Notes: generated by a model from the letters alone, not told the origin. Positions 1 through 8,621 are shown, counted from the first letter of the stretch. The stretch is 64,000 nt of DNA from Novosphingobium ginsenosidimutans (GCF_007954425.1 NZ_CP042345.1:1364001-1428000), one strand, 5' to 3'. Program-made: numbers and translations.

Positions 1-291
1 GCTGATCGAGGCCGGCGCTGCAGTCTGGCCGCGTGTGCTGCGCCAATAGCCCATCACCACCAGCACGGCCGTCGCGGCCAGCAGCACGCCCGACAGCACC
101 GGAAAGGCCGCCTGCAAGGCGCCACCGAGCCCGCCGGCCAGGCCGAGCAGGCCATAGGTCCGGATCCCGGCAAAGCGCGTGCCCGGGGCTTGGTCGCGCT
201 GGGTCCAGCCGCGTTCGACCCCCACCAGCAGGCCCAGCGCCAAAGCCAGCGCGATGGAGGTCAGCGCATCCTGATCGAGCCCCGGCAACAT
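1..291 (-). CDS. MgtC/SapB family (DUF4010-type) membrane protein, N-terminal part
   Basis: Partial gene: the first 97 codons are present and the rest lies beyond the window start. The protein begins MLPGLDQDALTSIALAL and carries the family's hallmark start, a hydrophobic helix followed by GLLVGVERGW (about residues 20-29), then GTRFAGIRTYGLLGL (about 38-52) and a second hydrophobic stretch. The GxERG and TFALxxLxG-like blocks are typical of the MgtC/SapB family and of its DUF4010 branch. Family members are inner-membrane proteins; MgtC itself modulates the F-type ATPase under magnesium limitation, but no substrate or role can be given for this one. The gene is divergent from the helicase at 443, with about 150 bases between them. 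The start is the only ATG that fits the conserved N-terminus. Confidence 0.75.
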   Translation of the reverse strand, partial: MLPGLDQDALTSIALALALGLLVGVERGWTQRDQAPGTRFAGIRTYGLLGLAGGLGGALQAAFPVLSGVLLAATAVLVVMGYWRSTRGQTAAPASIS

Positions 292-442
292 CGCCCCAGC
301 GTGGCAGGCCCGGCGGGGAAGGGGAAGCGCGATTTTCCTACTCCGGCCAAGCCTGTTATGTTCGCCCGGCCTTCTTCCGCGCCTTGCCCGGCGCCAGGTT
401 CATGCCCCTCTCCTGCGGATGCCTTTCATCAACTAACCCTCC

Positions 443-2887
443 ATGTCTGACCAAACCGCCAACCTCCCCCCTGAACTCGCCGGCTGGTTCGCCGCGCGTG
501 GCTGGCAGCTGCGCCGCCACCAGCGCGAGATGCTGGCGGTCGCGGAGGCCGGGCAGCATGCCCTGCTGGTCGCCGATACCGGGGCGGGCAAGACCCTGGC
601 GGGCTTTCTGCCGACCTTGGCCGATTTCTGTCCGTCGCGGTTGGACGGCTCGCCGCCCTCGGACGGGCTGCACACACTCTACGTCTCACCGCTAAAGGCG
701 CTCGCGCACGACGTGCGCCGCAACCTGCTGCTCCCGGCTGAAGAGCTTGGCTTGCCGATCCGGATCGAGACCCGCAGCGGTGACACACCGTCAGACCGCA
801 AGGCCCGCCAGCGCAGCAACCCACCGCACGTCTTGCTGACCACGCCGGAATCACTCTCGCTGCTGCTATCCTATCCGGAAAGCGCGACGCTGTTTGCTGG
901 GCTGAAGCGGATTGTGGTCGATGAGGTTCATGCCTTCGCCAACGGCAAGCGCGGCGATCTGCTGGCACTCGCCATGGCCAGGCTGCAAGCGCTGGCTCCG
1001 AACCTGCAACGGGTGGCGCTTTCCGCGACGCTGGCTGATCCGGAGGCCTATCGCTGCTGGCTGGCTCCGGGCGGCCTGGCAAACTCGGTAACGCTGGTTG
1101 AGGGCGAGCAGGGGGCAGCTCCCGAGCTGGAAATCGTGCTGCCGCATGAGGCTCGTGTGCCGTGGGGCGGCCACGCCGCAGCCTGGGCCGTGCCGCAGCT
1201 CTATCAGGCGATCAACGCCAACAAGACCACACTGGTGTTCTGCAACACACGCTTCCTGGCCGAGTTCATTTTCCAGGAATTGTGGGACGCGAACGAGGAC
1301 CACCTGCCGATCGGCATCCACCATGGTTCGCTCTCGGTCGAGGCGCGGCGCAAGGTCGAAAGTGCCATGGCGGCGGGAAAGCTGCGCGCGCTGGTCTGCA
1401 CCGCCAGCCTTGATCTAGGGGTCGACTGGGGCGACGTCGACCTGGTGGTGCAAATGGGGGCGCCCAAGGGTTCCTCGCGCCTGCTCCAGCGGATCGGGCG
1501 GGCCAACCACCGGCTCGACCAGCCAAGCCGGGCGATGCTGGCCCCGGGCAACCGGTTCGAGTTCCTTGAGGCGGTTGCGGCGCTGGAAGCAGTCGCCGAA
1601 GGGCAGCGCGACGGGGATGCCTTCCGGCCGGGTGGGCTCGATGTCCTCGCCCAGCACGTCATGGCCTGCGCCTGCGCGGGGCCATTCGATGAAGCATCCC
1701 TGCTTGCGGAAGTGCAGAGTGCCCAGGCCTTTGCCTGGGTCGATACCGAGACCTGGCAGCGCGTGCTCGGCTTCGTGGCGACCGGGGGCTATTCGCTGCG
1801 GGCCTATGACCGGTTCCAGCGAATTACCAGGGGGCGTGACGGGCTGTGGCGCCTGACCCATCCGCAACATGCCGCGCGCCACCGGCTGAATGCCGGAATT
1901 ATCATGGACAGCGAGATGATCTCGGTCCGGTTCCGCAATGGCAAGGCGCTGGGGCGGGTGGAAGAGAGCTTCGCTGCCAGTCTCAAGCCGGGGGCAACCT
2001 TCCGCTTCGCCGGGCTCGACCTCGAGGTCGAGGCAATGCGCGAGACCGAGCTATGGGTGCGTGCTGCCAAACGTAGCGGGCAAATCCCGAGCTATATGGG
2101 TGCGCGCATGCCGCTTACCACGCACCTGTCGAACCGTGTCCAGGCCTTGCTGGCCGACCGCGCGGGTTGGGTCCGGTTTCCGGATGACGTGCGTGAGTGG
2201 CTGGAGATGCAGGACTGGCGTTCGGAGCTCCCGGCGCCGGGCAGGCTGCTGGTGGAGAGCTTCCCGCACCAGGGCCGCTTCTACACTGTGTTCTACACTT
2301 TCGAGGGCTGGCCGGCGCACCAGTCATTGGGCATGCTGGTGACGCGGCGAATGGAGGAGCGCGGGTTGGCCCCGCTGGGTTTCGTCGCCAATGACTATGC
2401 CCTGGCGGTCTGGGGGCTGCGGCCGATCGAGGATCCGGCAGCGCTGCTCTCGCCCGATATCCTCGCGGATGAATTCGTCGACTGGGTTCAGAACAGCTAC
2501 CTGCTGCGCCGCGCCTTTCGCGAAGTGGCGGTCATCTCGGGGCTGGTCGAGCGGCAGCATCCCGGCAAGCGCAAGACGGGGCGGCAGGTCACGTTCTCGA
2601 CCGACCTGATCTATGATGTGCTGCTCAAGCACGAGCCCGATCATGTGCTGATCGAGGCGGCCTGGGCCGATGCCCGTTCACGCATGACCGATGTCGGACG
2701 CTTGGCCGGGGTCCTCGACCGCGCCCAGCACGAATTGCACCATGTGCATCTTGACCGGGTGAGCCCGCTGGCCGTGCCGGTGCTGGTAATGATCGGCCGT
2801 GAAGCGACCCCGCAGGGCCAGGCGGACGAGGAGCTGCTGTTCGAGGCAGAGAGCCTGGCCGGCCTGGCCATGCGTCCGGTCCGCTAG
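443..2887 (+). CDS. Ligase-associated DNA damage response DEXH-box helicase (Lhr-like)
   Basis: An 814-residue superfamily 2 helicase. Walker A is ADTGAGKT (residues 44-51), motif II is DEVH (160-163), motif III is SAT (194-196) and motif VI is QRIGRANHR (349-357). The long C-terminal part matches the winged-helix/Lhr-core arrangement of the ligase-associated helicases (TIGR04121 type). In other bacteria these genes sit with an ATP-dependent DNA ligase, a beta-CASP exonuclease and the endonuclease PdeM, and are thought to act in DNA repair. None of those partners is present here: the upstream gene is divergent and the downstream exbD is convergent, so the gene appears monocistronic. The stop TAG lies in the palindrome CTAG, which also supplies the stop of exbD on the other strand. 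Confidence 0.9.
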   Translation: MSDQTANLPPELAGWFAARGWQLRRHQREMLAVAEAGQHALLVADTGAGKTLAGFLPTLADFCPSRLDGSPPSDGLHTLYVSPLKALAHDVRRNLLLPAEELGLPIRIETRSGDTPSDRKARQRSNPPHVLLTTPESLSLLLSYPESATLFAGLKRIVVDEVHAFANGKRGDLLALAMARLQALAPNLQRVALSATLADPEAYRCWLAPGGLANSVTLVEGEQGAAPELEIVLPHEARVPWGGHAAAWAVPQLYQAINANKTTLVFCNTRFLAEFIFQELWDANEDHLPIGIHHGSLSVEARRKVESAMAAGKLRALVCTASLDLGVDWGDVDLVVQMGAPKGSSRLLQRIGRANHRLDQPSRAMLAPGNRFEFLEAVAALEAVAEGQRDGDAFRPGGLDVLAQHVMACACAGPFDEASLLAEVQSAQAFAWVDTETWQRVLGFVATGGYSLRAYDRFQRITRGRDGLWRLTHPQHAARHRLNAGIIMDSEMISVRFRNGKALGRVEESFAASLKPGATFRFAGLDLEVEAMRETELWVRAAKRSGQIPSYMGARMPLTTHLSNRVQALLADRAGWVRFPDDVREWLEMQDWRSELPAPGRLLVESFPHQGRFYTVFYTFEGWPAHQSLGMLVTRRMEERGLAPLGFVANDYALAVWGLRPIEDPAALLSPDILADEFVDWVQNSYLLRRAFREVAVISGLVERQHPGKRKTGRQVTFSTDLIYDVLLKHEPDHVLIEAAWADARSRMTDVGRLAGVLDRAQHELHHVHLDRVSPLAVPVLVMIGREATPQGQADEELLFEAESLAGLAMRPVR

Positions 2888-3312
2888 TTCGCCGTGCGCT
2901 TGGCGAAATCGGCGTAGCGTTCGTTGCCAACAAAACCGAACCCGCTCACGCCTGAGGCGTGGATTGTCTGGAGCGTGCGGGCGGCGGCATCATAGGGGGC
3001 CTGGCCGGCCGGTTCGAACCGCAGCTCGGGTTCAGGCCTGAGCCTGGTGGTGGCGGCAAGCAAGCTGGCCAGCTCGGTTTGGCTGACCCCTGCGCCGTTC
3101 CAGGTGGCAGTGCCGCGGGCGTCGATCGCGATCGTGTTGCTGTCGTTTCGGATCGTCTTGCCTTCGCCTGCTGGCAGAGGAACTTCAAGGCTGTGAGTAG
3201 CCGCCGGGATGGTGATCACGAACAGGATTAGCAGCACCAGCAGGACGTCGATCAGCGGCGTGGTGTTGAGTTCGCCGAGGGGCGTGGAGTTTGGGGCAAG
3301 CGTCGCGGCCAT
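2884..3312 (-). CDS. exbD: ExbD/TolR family protein, stand-alone copy
   Basis: A 142-residue biopolymer-transport protein. A short cytoplasmic N-terminus ends in GELNTTPLIDVLLVLLILF, which holds the Asp of the single membrane helix that takes part in proton flow. A periplasmic domain follows and ends with SGFGFVGNERYADF. The start was set at 3312 because GGGAG lies 7 bases upstream; an in-frame codon at 3345 lacks this. It is the third exbD in this cluster. It is separated from the tonB-exbB-exbD-exbD operon by a strong terminator (3399-3435) and has its own upstream region with two inverted repeats, so it is probably transcribed alone. It presumably joins an ExbB/TonB complex encoded elsewhere or the one next door. 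The stop overlaps the helicase stop at CTAG. Confidence 0.88.
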   Translation of the reverse strand: MAATLAPNSTPLGELNTTPLIDVLLVLLILFVITIPAATHSLEVPLPAGEGKTIRNDSNTIAIDARGTATWNGAGVSQTELASLLAATTRLRPEPELRFEPAGQAPYDAAARTLQTIHASGVSGFGFVGNERYADFAKRTAN

Positions 3313-3352
3313 GGATTTTCTCCCATCACGCCGCGCCACGTTCAACGCGGCA

Positions 3353-3369
3353 ATGTAATAGTATCACAT
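3353..3369 (-). promoter_or_regulatory. Candidate Zur/Fur-family operator
   Basis: A 17-base near-palindrome with arms ATGTAATA and TATCACAT around a central G (7 of 8 arm positions pair). It matches 15 of 17 positions of the Zur-type consensus as I remember it (ATGTTATA-N-TATAACAT). It lies 41-57 bases upstream of the stand-alone exbD start. On the minus strand it overlaps a possible -10 (TACTAT) set 16 bases after TTGCAC. Repression of this exbD by a zinc- or iron-sensing regulator is inferred, not shown. Confidence 0.45.
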
Positions 3370-3381
3370 AACTTCAATGGT

Positions 3382-3398
3382 GCAAGATTGTGTCTTGC
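3382..3398. promoter_or_regulatory. Inverted repeat upstream of stand-alone exbD
   Basis: Perfect 6-base arms GCAAGA and TCTTGC separated by TTGTG. The repeat lies between the terminator of the tonB operon and the Zur-like box, close to where the -35 region of the exbD promoter would be. It has no T-run and is unlikely to be a terminator. A second operator is possible but the regulator is unknown. Confidence 0.25.
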
Positions 3399-3435
3399 GC
3401 GAAAACGAAAAGGGGGCGGATCGCTCCGCCCCCTT
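3399..3435 (-). terminator. Rho-independent terminator of the tonB-exbB-exbD-exbD operon
   Basis: Perfect 11-base stem AAGGGGGCGGA / TCCGCCCCCTT with a 4-base loop (3421-3424). On the minus strand it is followed by TTTTCGTTTTC. It begins about 24 bases after the exbD stop at 3459. Confidence 0.85.
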
Positions 3436-3458
3436 CGATCGCTTGACCCGTGATCGGG

Positions 3459-3905
3459 TTACTTGGCGTTCGGCGCCTTGCCGAATTCCGAGTACTGTTC
3501 GTTGCCGACGAAGCCAAAGGCCGTCACCCCCGAACCCTTGATGATGTTCAGCACCTGGACCGAGGTCTCATAGGGAGCCTGCGGGTCTGGCTGGTACTGC
3601 AGCTCGGGCTCCGGCTTGATCGCTAGGGTGGCCTGCAGCAGCGAGAGCAGCTGGCCGGATTCGACCGGGGTGCCGTTCCAGAGGATCGCGCTGTTCGGCA
3701 TGATCACGACCTTGTTCTTGTCGCGCTTGACGACAACGTCCGGCGGCGGGGCCGACGGGTTGGGCAGGTCGATGTTCACGGCGTGCGTCGCCACGGGGAT
3801 CGTGATGATGAACATGATGAGGAGCACGAGCATGACGTCGATGAGCGGCGTCGTGTTCATTTCCATCATCGGCGAGCCATCATCCTTGCCGCCTGACATT
3901 GCCAT
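3459..3905 (-). CDS. exbD: ExbD/TolR family biopolymer transport protein
   Basis: A 148-residue protein with a cytoplasmic start, then [20 protein letters not shown] containing the membrane Asp, and a periplasmic domain ending in FGFVGNEQYSEF. ExbD forms the proton-driven motor with ExbB and hands energy to TonB. The start at 3905 is chosen because AGGAG lies 8 bases upstream; an in-frame extension to 3947 has no ribosome site and reads into the spacer. It is the last gene of the tonB-exbB-exbD-exbD operon, 57 bases after the preceding exbD, and is followed by a terminator. Sequence similarity to the stand-alone copy downstream suggests local duplication. Confidence 0.9.
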   Translation of the reverse strand: MAMSGGKDDGSPMMEMNTTPLIDVMLVLLIMFIITIPVATHAVNIDLPNPSAPPPDVVVKRDKNKVVIMPNSAILWNGTPVESGQLLSLLQATLAIKPEPELQYQPDPQAPYETSVQVLNIIKGSGVTAFGFVGNEQYSEFGKAPNAK

Positions 3906-3962
3906 GTGGGTTACTCCTGAATTTCGAGTTGGGAGTGGGGCGGCCAAGACCGCCCCATGCCC

Positions 3963-4496
3963 TTAACCGTTGGGGTCGACCGGGGTCGAAATGAAGCCGA
4001 CCGTCGGGTAACCCGAGATCTGCACGTTGTAGATCGCACCGGCGATGCAGCGCCACGGGGCGTTGACGTCGCCGCGGATATGCACCTGCGGAACCAGTTC
4101 CGGATTGTCCCGAAGGGCTTCCGGACCACCAGCACGCTTCACGATCGCGTCGAGACGCTTGAAGGCCTGGTCGCGCAGTTCGACCGAATCCACCGGCGTG
4201 ATGTTGTTGAAGTAGATGCGGCATTCGCCGCCGAGGTTCGCGCCTTCGAAGCCCGGTTCGCCCGCAGAGCGGCCGGCCGAGTCGGTGGTGCTGACCGTCA
4301 GCAGCAGGTTTTCGACCTTATCCTTCGATTCAGTCGAAACCATGATCGGAAGCTTCAGCTTCTGGATCGTCTGGATCGCGACCGGAACCGCGATCAGGAA
4401 GATGATCAGAAGCACCAGCATCACGTCGACCAGCGGCGTGGTGTTGATTTCCGACATTGGTGCGTCATCGCCACCGCCGCCCGTTGAAATCGCCAT
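3963..4496 (-). CDS. exbD: ExbD/TolR family protein, longer paralogue
   Basis: A 177-residue ExbD with [20 protein letters not shown] forming the membrane segment that carries the conserved Asp. It differs from its two neighbours in a longer periplasmic part with two cysteines (in GGECRIYF and PWRCIAG) that could form a disulfide. It ends in [14 protein letters not shown]. Operons with one ExbB and two different ExbD proteins are common in Sphingomonadales and Xanthomonadales, where the second ExbD can be needed for particular TonB-dependent substrates. It lies between exbB and the second exbD on the same strand. Confidence 0.88.
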   Translation of the reverse strand: MAISTGGGGDDAPMSEINTTPLVDVMLVLLIIFLIAVPVAIQTIQKLKLPIMVSTESKDKVENLLLTVSTTDSAGRSAGEPGFEGANLGGECRIYFNNITPVDSVELRDQAFKRLDAIVKRAGGPEALRDNPELVPQVHIRGDVNAPWRCIAGAIYNVQISGYPTVGFISTPVDPNG

Positions 4497-4567
4497 GGGT
4501 TACATCCTGTCCTTGGGTTGGCAGCGAGCCCGCCGCAGCCAAAGGTGGCTGCGGCGGCTCTTAACGC

Positions 4568-5329
4568 TTAGGCCTTGGCAGCCGGAGCAGCAGCCGGCTT
4601 GGCAGCAGCCGGGGCCGGAGCCACGGCGGGCTTCACCGCACCCTTCGAGTTGATGTTCGCCAGCACGTCGGTCGAGAAGCCCGAAAGCAGCTCGGCGATA
4701 CGCTTGTTGCGGGCCTGCAGGTAGTTATAGGCAAGCACGGCCGGAACGGCGACGAGCAGACCCAGCGCGGTCATGATCAGCGCTTCACCGACCGGACCGG
4801 CGACCTTGTCGATCGAGGCCGAACCAGCGATGCCGATGTTGATCAGCGCGCGATAGATGCCGACCACGGTGCCGAACAGACCGATGAACGGCGAAGTTGC
4901 GCCGACGGTTGCCAGGAACGGCAGACCCGAAGCGAGACGGGCGTTCACCGAAGCTTCCGAGCGAGCGAGCGAGCCGTGCAGCCAGTCATGGGCTTCCAGA
5001 GCGTCAGTCATCTTGCCGTGAGCTTCTTCAGCGGCAAGACCGTCATCGACGATCTGGCGCCAGGCGCTGTTCTTATCAAGCTTGGCAGCACCGTCCTTGA
5101 GCGACGGAGCGCGCCAGAACGAAGCCTTCAGCTCGTTGTACTGGCGCATGATCTTGGCCTGTTCGAAAAACTTGGTGAACAGGATGAAGAACGAACCGAA
5201 CGACATGATGCCGAGGATGACGACGGTGGCGTAGGCGATGAAACCGCCCTGCTCCAGCGCTTCCTTGAAGCCGAACTTGTTCTGCGGGGCTGCCTGGGCG
5301 GCCGCGGTCAGGAGGTCAACGATAAGCAT
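4568..5329 (-). CDS. exbB: MotA/TolQ/ExbB proton channel family protein
   Basis: A 253-residue ExbB. A short N-terminal segment is followed by a membrane helix (about residues 31-52), a cytoplasmic region, and two C-terminal helices in the conserved block GLFGTVVGIYRAL and GEALIMTALGLLVAVPAVLAYNYL. The C-terminus is an Ala/Pro/Lys-rich tail. ExbB pentamers surround the ExbD dimer in the inner membrane and power TonB. The ribosome site GAGAGGA precedes the ATG. The gene is second in the operon, after tonB. Confidence 0.92.
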   Translation of the reverse strand: MLIVDLLTAAAQAAPQNKFGFKEALEQGGFIAYATVVILGIMSFGSFFILFTKFFEQAKIMRQYNELKASFWRAPSLKDGAAKLDKNSAWRQIVDDGLAAEEAHGKMTDALEAHDWLHGSLARSEASVNARLASGLPFLATVGATSPFIGLFGTVVGIYRALINIGIAGSASIDKVAGPVGEALIMTALGLLVAVPAVLAYNYLQARNKRIAELLSGFSTDVLANINSKGAVKPAVAPAPAAAKPAAAPAAKA

Positions 5330-5426
5330 GCGAAAAGTCCTCTCAAGCGAAATAGGTTGGTAATCTGCCGGTCCCCCCGGGGTCCCGGCGATGGTCCGAC
5401 CGAAGCCGGACCGGGAAGTTCAAACG

Positions 5427-6080
5427 TCAATCTTTCGGGATCACCCAACGAACGCGGTTGGAGTAGGAGCCCGAGGTGGGCTGGCCTTCGCCGTCCGTGG
5501 CCGGATTGAACCGGGCGCGGCGCGTCACGTTCTGGCAGGTTGCATCGTCAAGGTCCGGGCTACCGCTCGAACTCGTGACCGAGCAGCCCGTCACGCGGCC
5601 ATCCGGACCAACGGTGACGCGGAAGCTCGTAGTGCCTTCGCGTTCCTCGCGCAGCGCGCGGGTCGGATAGTCGTTAGTGGTGGCCCAGTTCGCCGGGTTG
5701 CCCTTGGGCGTGGCCGGCTTGGGCTGGACCCGCGGCGGCGGCGGGGCCACCGGGGCCGGCGGGGCGATGATCGGCACGACCGGCGCCGCTGGCGGCGGGG
5801 TCACGACGGTCTGCACCGGCGGCGGTGTCACATTGACGTTGATCTTCGGCGGAGGCGCGACGATCGGCGGCGGCGCAGCAGCTTTCTTCGGCGGCGGCGG
5901 CGGCTCCTTCTTCGGCTCCTCCTTCTTGATATCGACAGTCGTCACCTTCTTGACGACCTGTTGCACGGCCTCATAGGCCAGACCCGTTACCAGGGCATAG
6001 CCAACAACGACATGCAGCAGGGCGACGACGACGAAAGAGGCAATGCGATTGCCACTCATCTCCTGGTCAGCGTAAGCCAT
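5427..6080 (-). CDS. tonB: Energy transducer TonB
   Basis: A 217-residue protein with an N-terminal membrane anchor (about residues 13-35), then a Lys/Glu/Pro stretch and a long proline-rich region (about 55-125) that spans the periplasm. The C-terminal TonB fold contains YPTRALREEREG and ends in RWVIPKD. TonB carries the energy of the ExbB-ExbD motor to outer-membrane receptors such as the one at 12181. It is the first gene of the operon. The ATG at 6080 has AGGAG 12 bases upstream, a longer spacing than usual. A short out-of-frame ATG (6090) ends inside tonB and could form an 8-codon overlapping frame. Confidence 0.92.
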   Translation of the reverse strand: MAYADQEMSGNRIASFVVVALLHVVVGYALVTGLAYEAVQQVVKKVTTVDIKKEEPKKEPPPPPKKAAAPPPIVAPPPKINVNVTPPPVQTVVTPPPAAPVVPIIAPPAPVAPPPPRVQPKPATPKGNPANWATTNDYPTRALREEREGTTSFRVTVGPDGRVTGCSVTSSSGSPDLDDATCQNVTRRARFNPATDGEGQPTSGSYSNRVRWVIPKD

Positions 6081-6399
6081 TCAGACGCATCACTCCTAGT
6101 CAGTCCCCGTCCCGGGCCAAAACCCGGGACCCGGCGGACGCCCGTTGCCGGGACGGCCACCCAAAATCTTAACATCCACCCTGCCGACCCACCCGGATTG
6201 CCCGGCGCAGCCCTGCACCGGATGGACCAGAATGTCGGGCCCTTGTTGTTGTATGGCCCGGATTTCCGTGTGCTTTAGCCAAGCGGGCGCAAGGGCGCAA
6301 CGCTTTATCCATTAACCGTCGATTCACTTGTGTTAAGCTGGAACGCGTTGAAAGCACCGCTGAATCCGCAGCGTTCCGGGCAAAAGAAAGAAACCTCGC
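6081..6399. other. Intergenic region between divergent tonB and 6400
   Basis: About 319 bases without a gene. On the tonB side there is a perfect hairpin (6109-6130): GTCCCGGG and CCCGGGAC around CCAAAA, about 30 bases upstream of the tonB start and so within its mRNA leader. It has no T-run, so it is more likely an RNA structure or operator than a terminator. The side near 6400 is AT-richer (6300-6345) and probably holds the promoter of the gene at 6400. No other feature is visible. Confidence 0.4.
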
Positions 6400-7269
6400 A
6401 TGCAAAAACCGGTTCCCGCAAGCCGCTTGGCCCGCTTCCCGCGCGTGACGCTGGCGCTGCTGCTTTCGGCGCTGGCGCTGCCTGCGCCGGCTGCCGATTC
6501 GCCGGCGAGCGAATCGATTGCACCGATAGCCAGCTATGCCGACCTCGCCGACCTTGCCGGACCCGCGGCGGTGGTGGTGAAGGCGCAAGTGCGCAAGGTG
6601 GCAGAGGTCGAGCCCGAACGCGCCGCCGGGCTGCGTCCGGGGTGGGCGCGGCTCTATATAGAGGCGCGCACCGAAGCCGTGCTGGGCGGCAAAACCGCTT
6701 TGGGCGAGGCACTGCGTTATCTGGCCGATGTCCCGCGCGATGCGAAGGGTAAGGTGCCCAAGCTGTCCAAGCGCAGCGTCATCCTGTTCGCCCGGCCTGT
6801 ACCCGACCGGGCCGGTGAGCTGCAATTGGTTGCGCCCGATGCCCAGTTGCCGTGGGACCCCTCGTTGGAGGAACGCGTGAAGGCGCTGCTTGCTGAGTAT
6901 TACGCTCCGTCAGCCCCGCAAGCCATCGGCGCCGTGCGCGAAGCCATTCACGTGGCCGGGGCGCTGGCGGGAGAGGGCGAAACCCAGTTCTTCCTGACCA
7001 CCGCTGGCGGCGAGCCGGCAGCGATCACTGTGACCCGCGCGCCCGGCAGTGAGCCGCGCTGGGCGGTTTCGTTCTCCGAACTGGTCGAGACGGGAGCGCC
7101 GCCGCCGAAGCGCGAAACGCTGGCCTGGTACCGCCTGGCCTGTTTCTTGCCGAAGCAGCTCGCGCCGGGTGCCAATGTTTCGGCATCGCCCGAAGATCGT
7201 CAGGCAGCGGTGCGCGACTATCGCTTTGTACTGGAGCAATTGGGCCCTTGCCCGCGGTTGCGTCGCTAA
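6400..7269 (+). CDS. Conserved exported protein of unknown function
   Basis: A 289-residue protein with a clear signal peptide (hydrophobic core LALLLSALALPAP, cleavage likely after APAAD near residue 33). The mature part is mixed alpha/beta, with ILFARPVPDRAG near residue 125 and two cysteines near the C-terminus (LACFLP and LGPCPRL) that could form a disulfide. I do not recognise a characterised domain. It lies 39 bases upstream of hom on the same strand and may share its transcript. A periplasmic location is inferred from the signal peptide. Confidence 0.75.
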   Translation: MQKPVPASRLARFPRVTLALLLSALALPAPAADSPASESIAPIASYADLADLAGPAAVVVKAQVRKVAEVEPERAAGLRPGWARLYIEARTEAVLGGKTALGEALRYLADVPRDAKGKVPKLSKRSVILFARPVPDRAGELQLVAPDAQLPWDPSLEERVKALLAEYYAPSAPQAIGAVREAIHVAGALAGEGETQFFLTTAGGEPAAITVTRAPGSEPRWAVSFSELVETGAPPPKRETLAWYRLACFLPKQLAPGANVSASPEDRQAAVRDYRFVLEQLGPCPRLRR

Positions 7270-7308
7270 CCAGGCTCGCCTAGGGCGCGCGGGCGAAAGG
7301 GGGCAATC

Positions 7309-8619
7309 ATGGCCGAACCGTTGAGAGTGGCACTGGCAGGACTGGGTACCGTCGGAGCCGGGGTGATCCGCCTGGTTGAAGCCAATGCTGACCTGATTGC
7401 CCGTCGGGCGGGCCGACCGATCGCCGTCACCGTGATCAGCGCGCGCGATCGGTCGAAGAAGCGCCCGGTCGACCTGACGCCTTATACCTGGGAAGACGAC
7501 ATGGTCATCCTCGGCGAGCGCGCGGATGTCGATGTGGTGGTTGAACTGGTTGGCGGCGCAGACGGTCCGGCGCTGTCCTGCGCCCGAGCGACGATGGAGG
7601 CAGGCAAGGCTTTCGTCACCGCCAACAAGGCAATGATCGCACACCACGGCCTGGAACTTGCGGCCAAGGCCGAGGCGGCCAAGGTCGCGCTGAAGTTCGA
7701 GGCGGCAGTGGCGGGTGGCATCCCGGTGATCAAGGGCCTGCGTGAGGGGGCCGCCGCTAACGAGATTGAGCGGGTCTACGGGATCCTCAACGGCACCTGC
7801 AACTACATACTCTCAACCATGGAGGACACCGGGCGGGACTTTGCCGATGTCCTCGCCGAGGCCCAGGCAAAAGGCTTCGCCGAGGCCGATCCCGCTTTCG
7901 ATATCGAAGGGACCGATGCTGCCCACAAGCTCTCGATCCTGGCCGCCATTGCCTTTGGCAGCAAAATCGATTTCCTCGGGGTGGAGACCAGCGGGATCAC
8001 CCGCCTGCGCGCTGCCGACATCGCCCAGGCCGATGCGCTGGGCTATGTCATTCGGCTGATCGGCATGGCCGAGACGCAGGGGGACAAGCTGTTCCAGCGG
8101 GTCCAGCCGCATCTGGTCCCGTTCGACCATCCGCTTGCCCATGTCGATGGTGCGACCAATGCCGTGGTGGCAGAGGGCAATTTCTCTGGCCGGCTGCTGT
8201 TTCAGGGTGCCGGGGCAGGTGATGGGCCTACCGCGAGTGCCGTGGTTGCCGACCTTATCGACATCGCCCGTTCGACCATGGGCAGGGGCGAGATCGGCGT
8301 GCCGTTCTCGGTCCCCGTGGCTGAGCTGGAGGCGATGGCTCCGGCTGACAGCGGTCCGCGCCTTGGGCGGGCTTACATCCGCTTCATGGTTGCCGATCGG
8401 CCCGGCGTTCTGGCCGAGATCACCGCTGCCATGCGTGATGCCGGCGTTTCGATCGAAAGCCTGATCCAGAAGGGCCGCGCGGGCGATGCCGGCGCGGTCA
8501 TGGTGGCCATGGTGACGCACGAAGGGCCGGAAAGTGCCGTGGCCGAAGCATTGCGCCTGCTGGACGGTTCCGCCAGCCTGACCGAGCCGCCGTTGGTGAT
8601 GCAGCTGCTCGGCGAATAG
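7309..8619 (+). CDS. hom: Homoserine dehydrogenase
   Basis: A 436-residue enzyme that reduces aspartate semialdehyde to homoserine, the branch point to threonine and methionine. The N-terminal Rossmann motif is GLGTVGAG (residues 11-18); the substrate domain has VTANKAMIA and the signature GILNGTCNYILSTM. A C-terminal ACT domain (about 355-430, starting YIRFMVADRPGVLAEI) indicates allosteric control by an end product, usually threonine. Length and domain order match the monofunctional bacterial enzyme. A G-rich ribosome site lies just before the ATG. Confidence 0.95.
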   Translation: MAEPLRVALAGLGTVGAGVIRLVEANADLIARRAGRPIAVTVISARDRSKKRPVDLTPYTWEDDMVILGERADVDVVVELVGGADGPALSCARATMEAGKAFVTANKAMIAHHGLELAAKAEAAKVALKFEAAVAGGIPVIKGLREGAAANEIERVYGILNGTCNYILSTMEDTGRDFADVLAEAQAKGFAEADPAFDIEGTDAAHKLSILAAIAFGSKIDFLGVETSGITRLRAADIAQADALGYVIRLIGMAETQGDKLFQRVQPHLVPFDHPLAHVDGATNAVVAEGNFSGRLLFQGAGAGDGPTASAVVADLIDIARSTMGRGEIGVPFSVPVAELEAMAPADSGPRLGRAYIRFMVADRPGVLAEITAAMRDAGVSIESLIQKGRAGDAGAVMVAMVTHEGPESAVAEALRLLDGSASLTEPPLVMQLLGE

Positions 8620-8621
8620 GA

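Noticed and set aside
360..374. LexA box (GTTC-N7-CTTC) in front of the helicase
   Set aside because: It has one mismatch from consensus, and such a match is fairly likely by chance in 150 bases; kept only as a side note.
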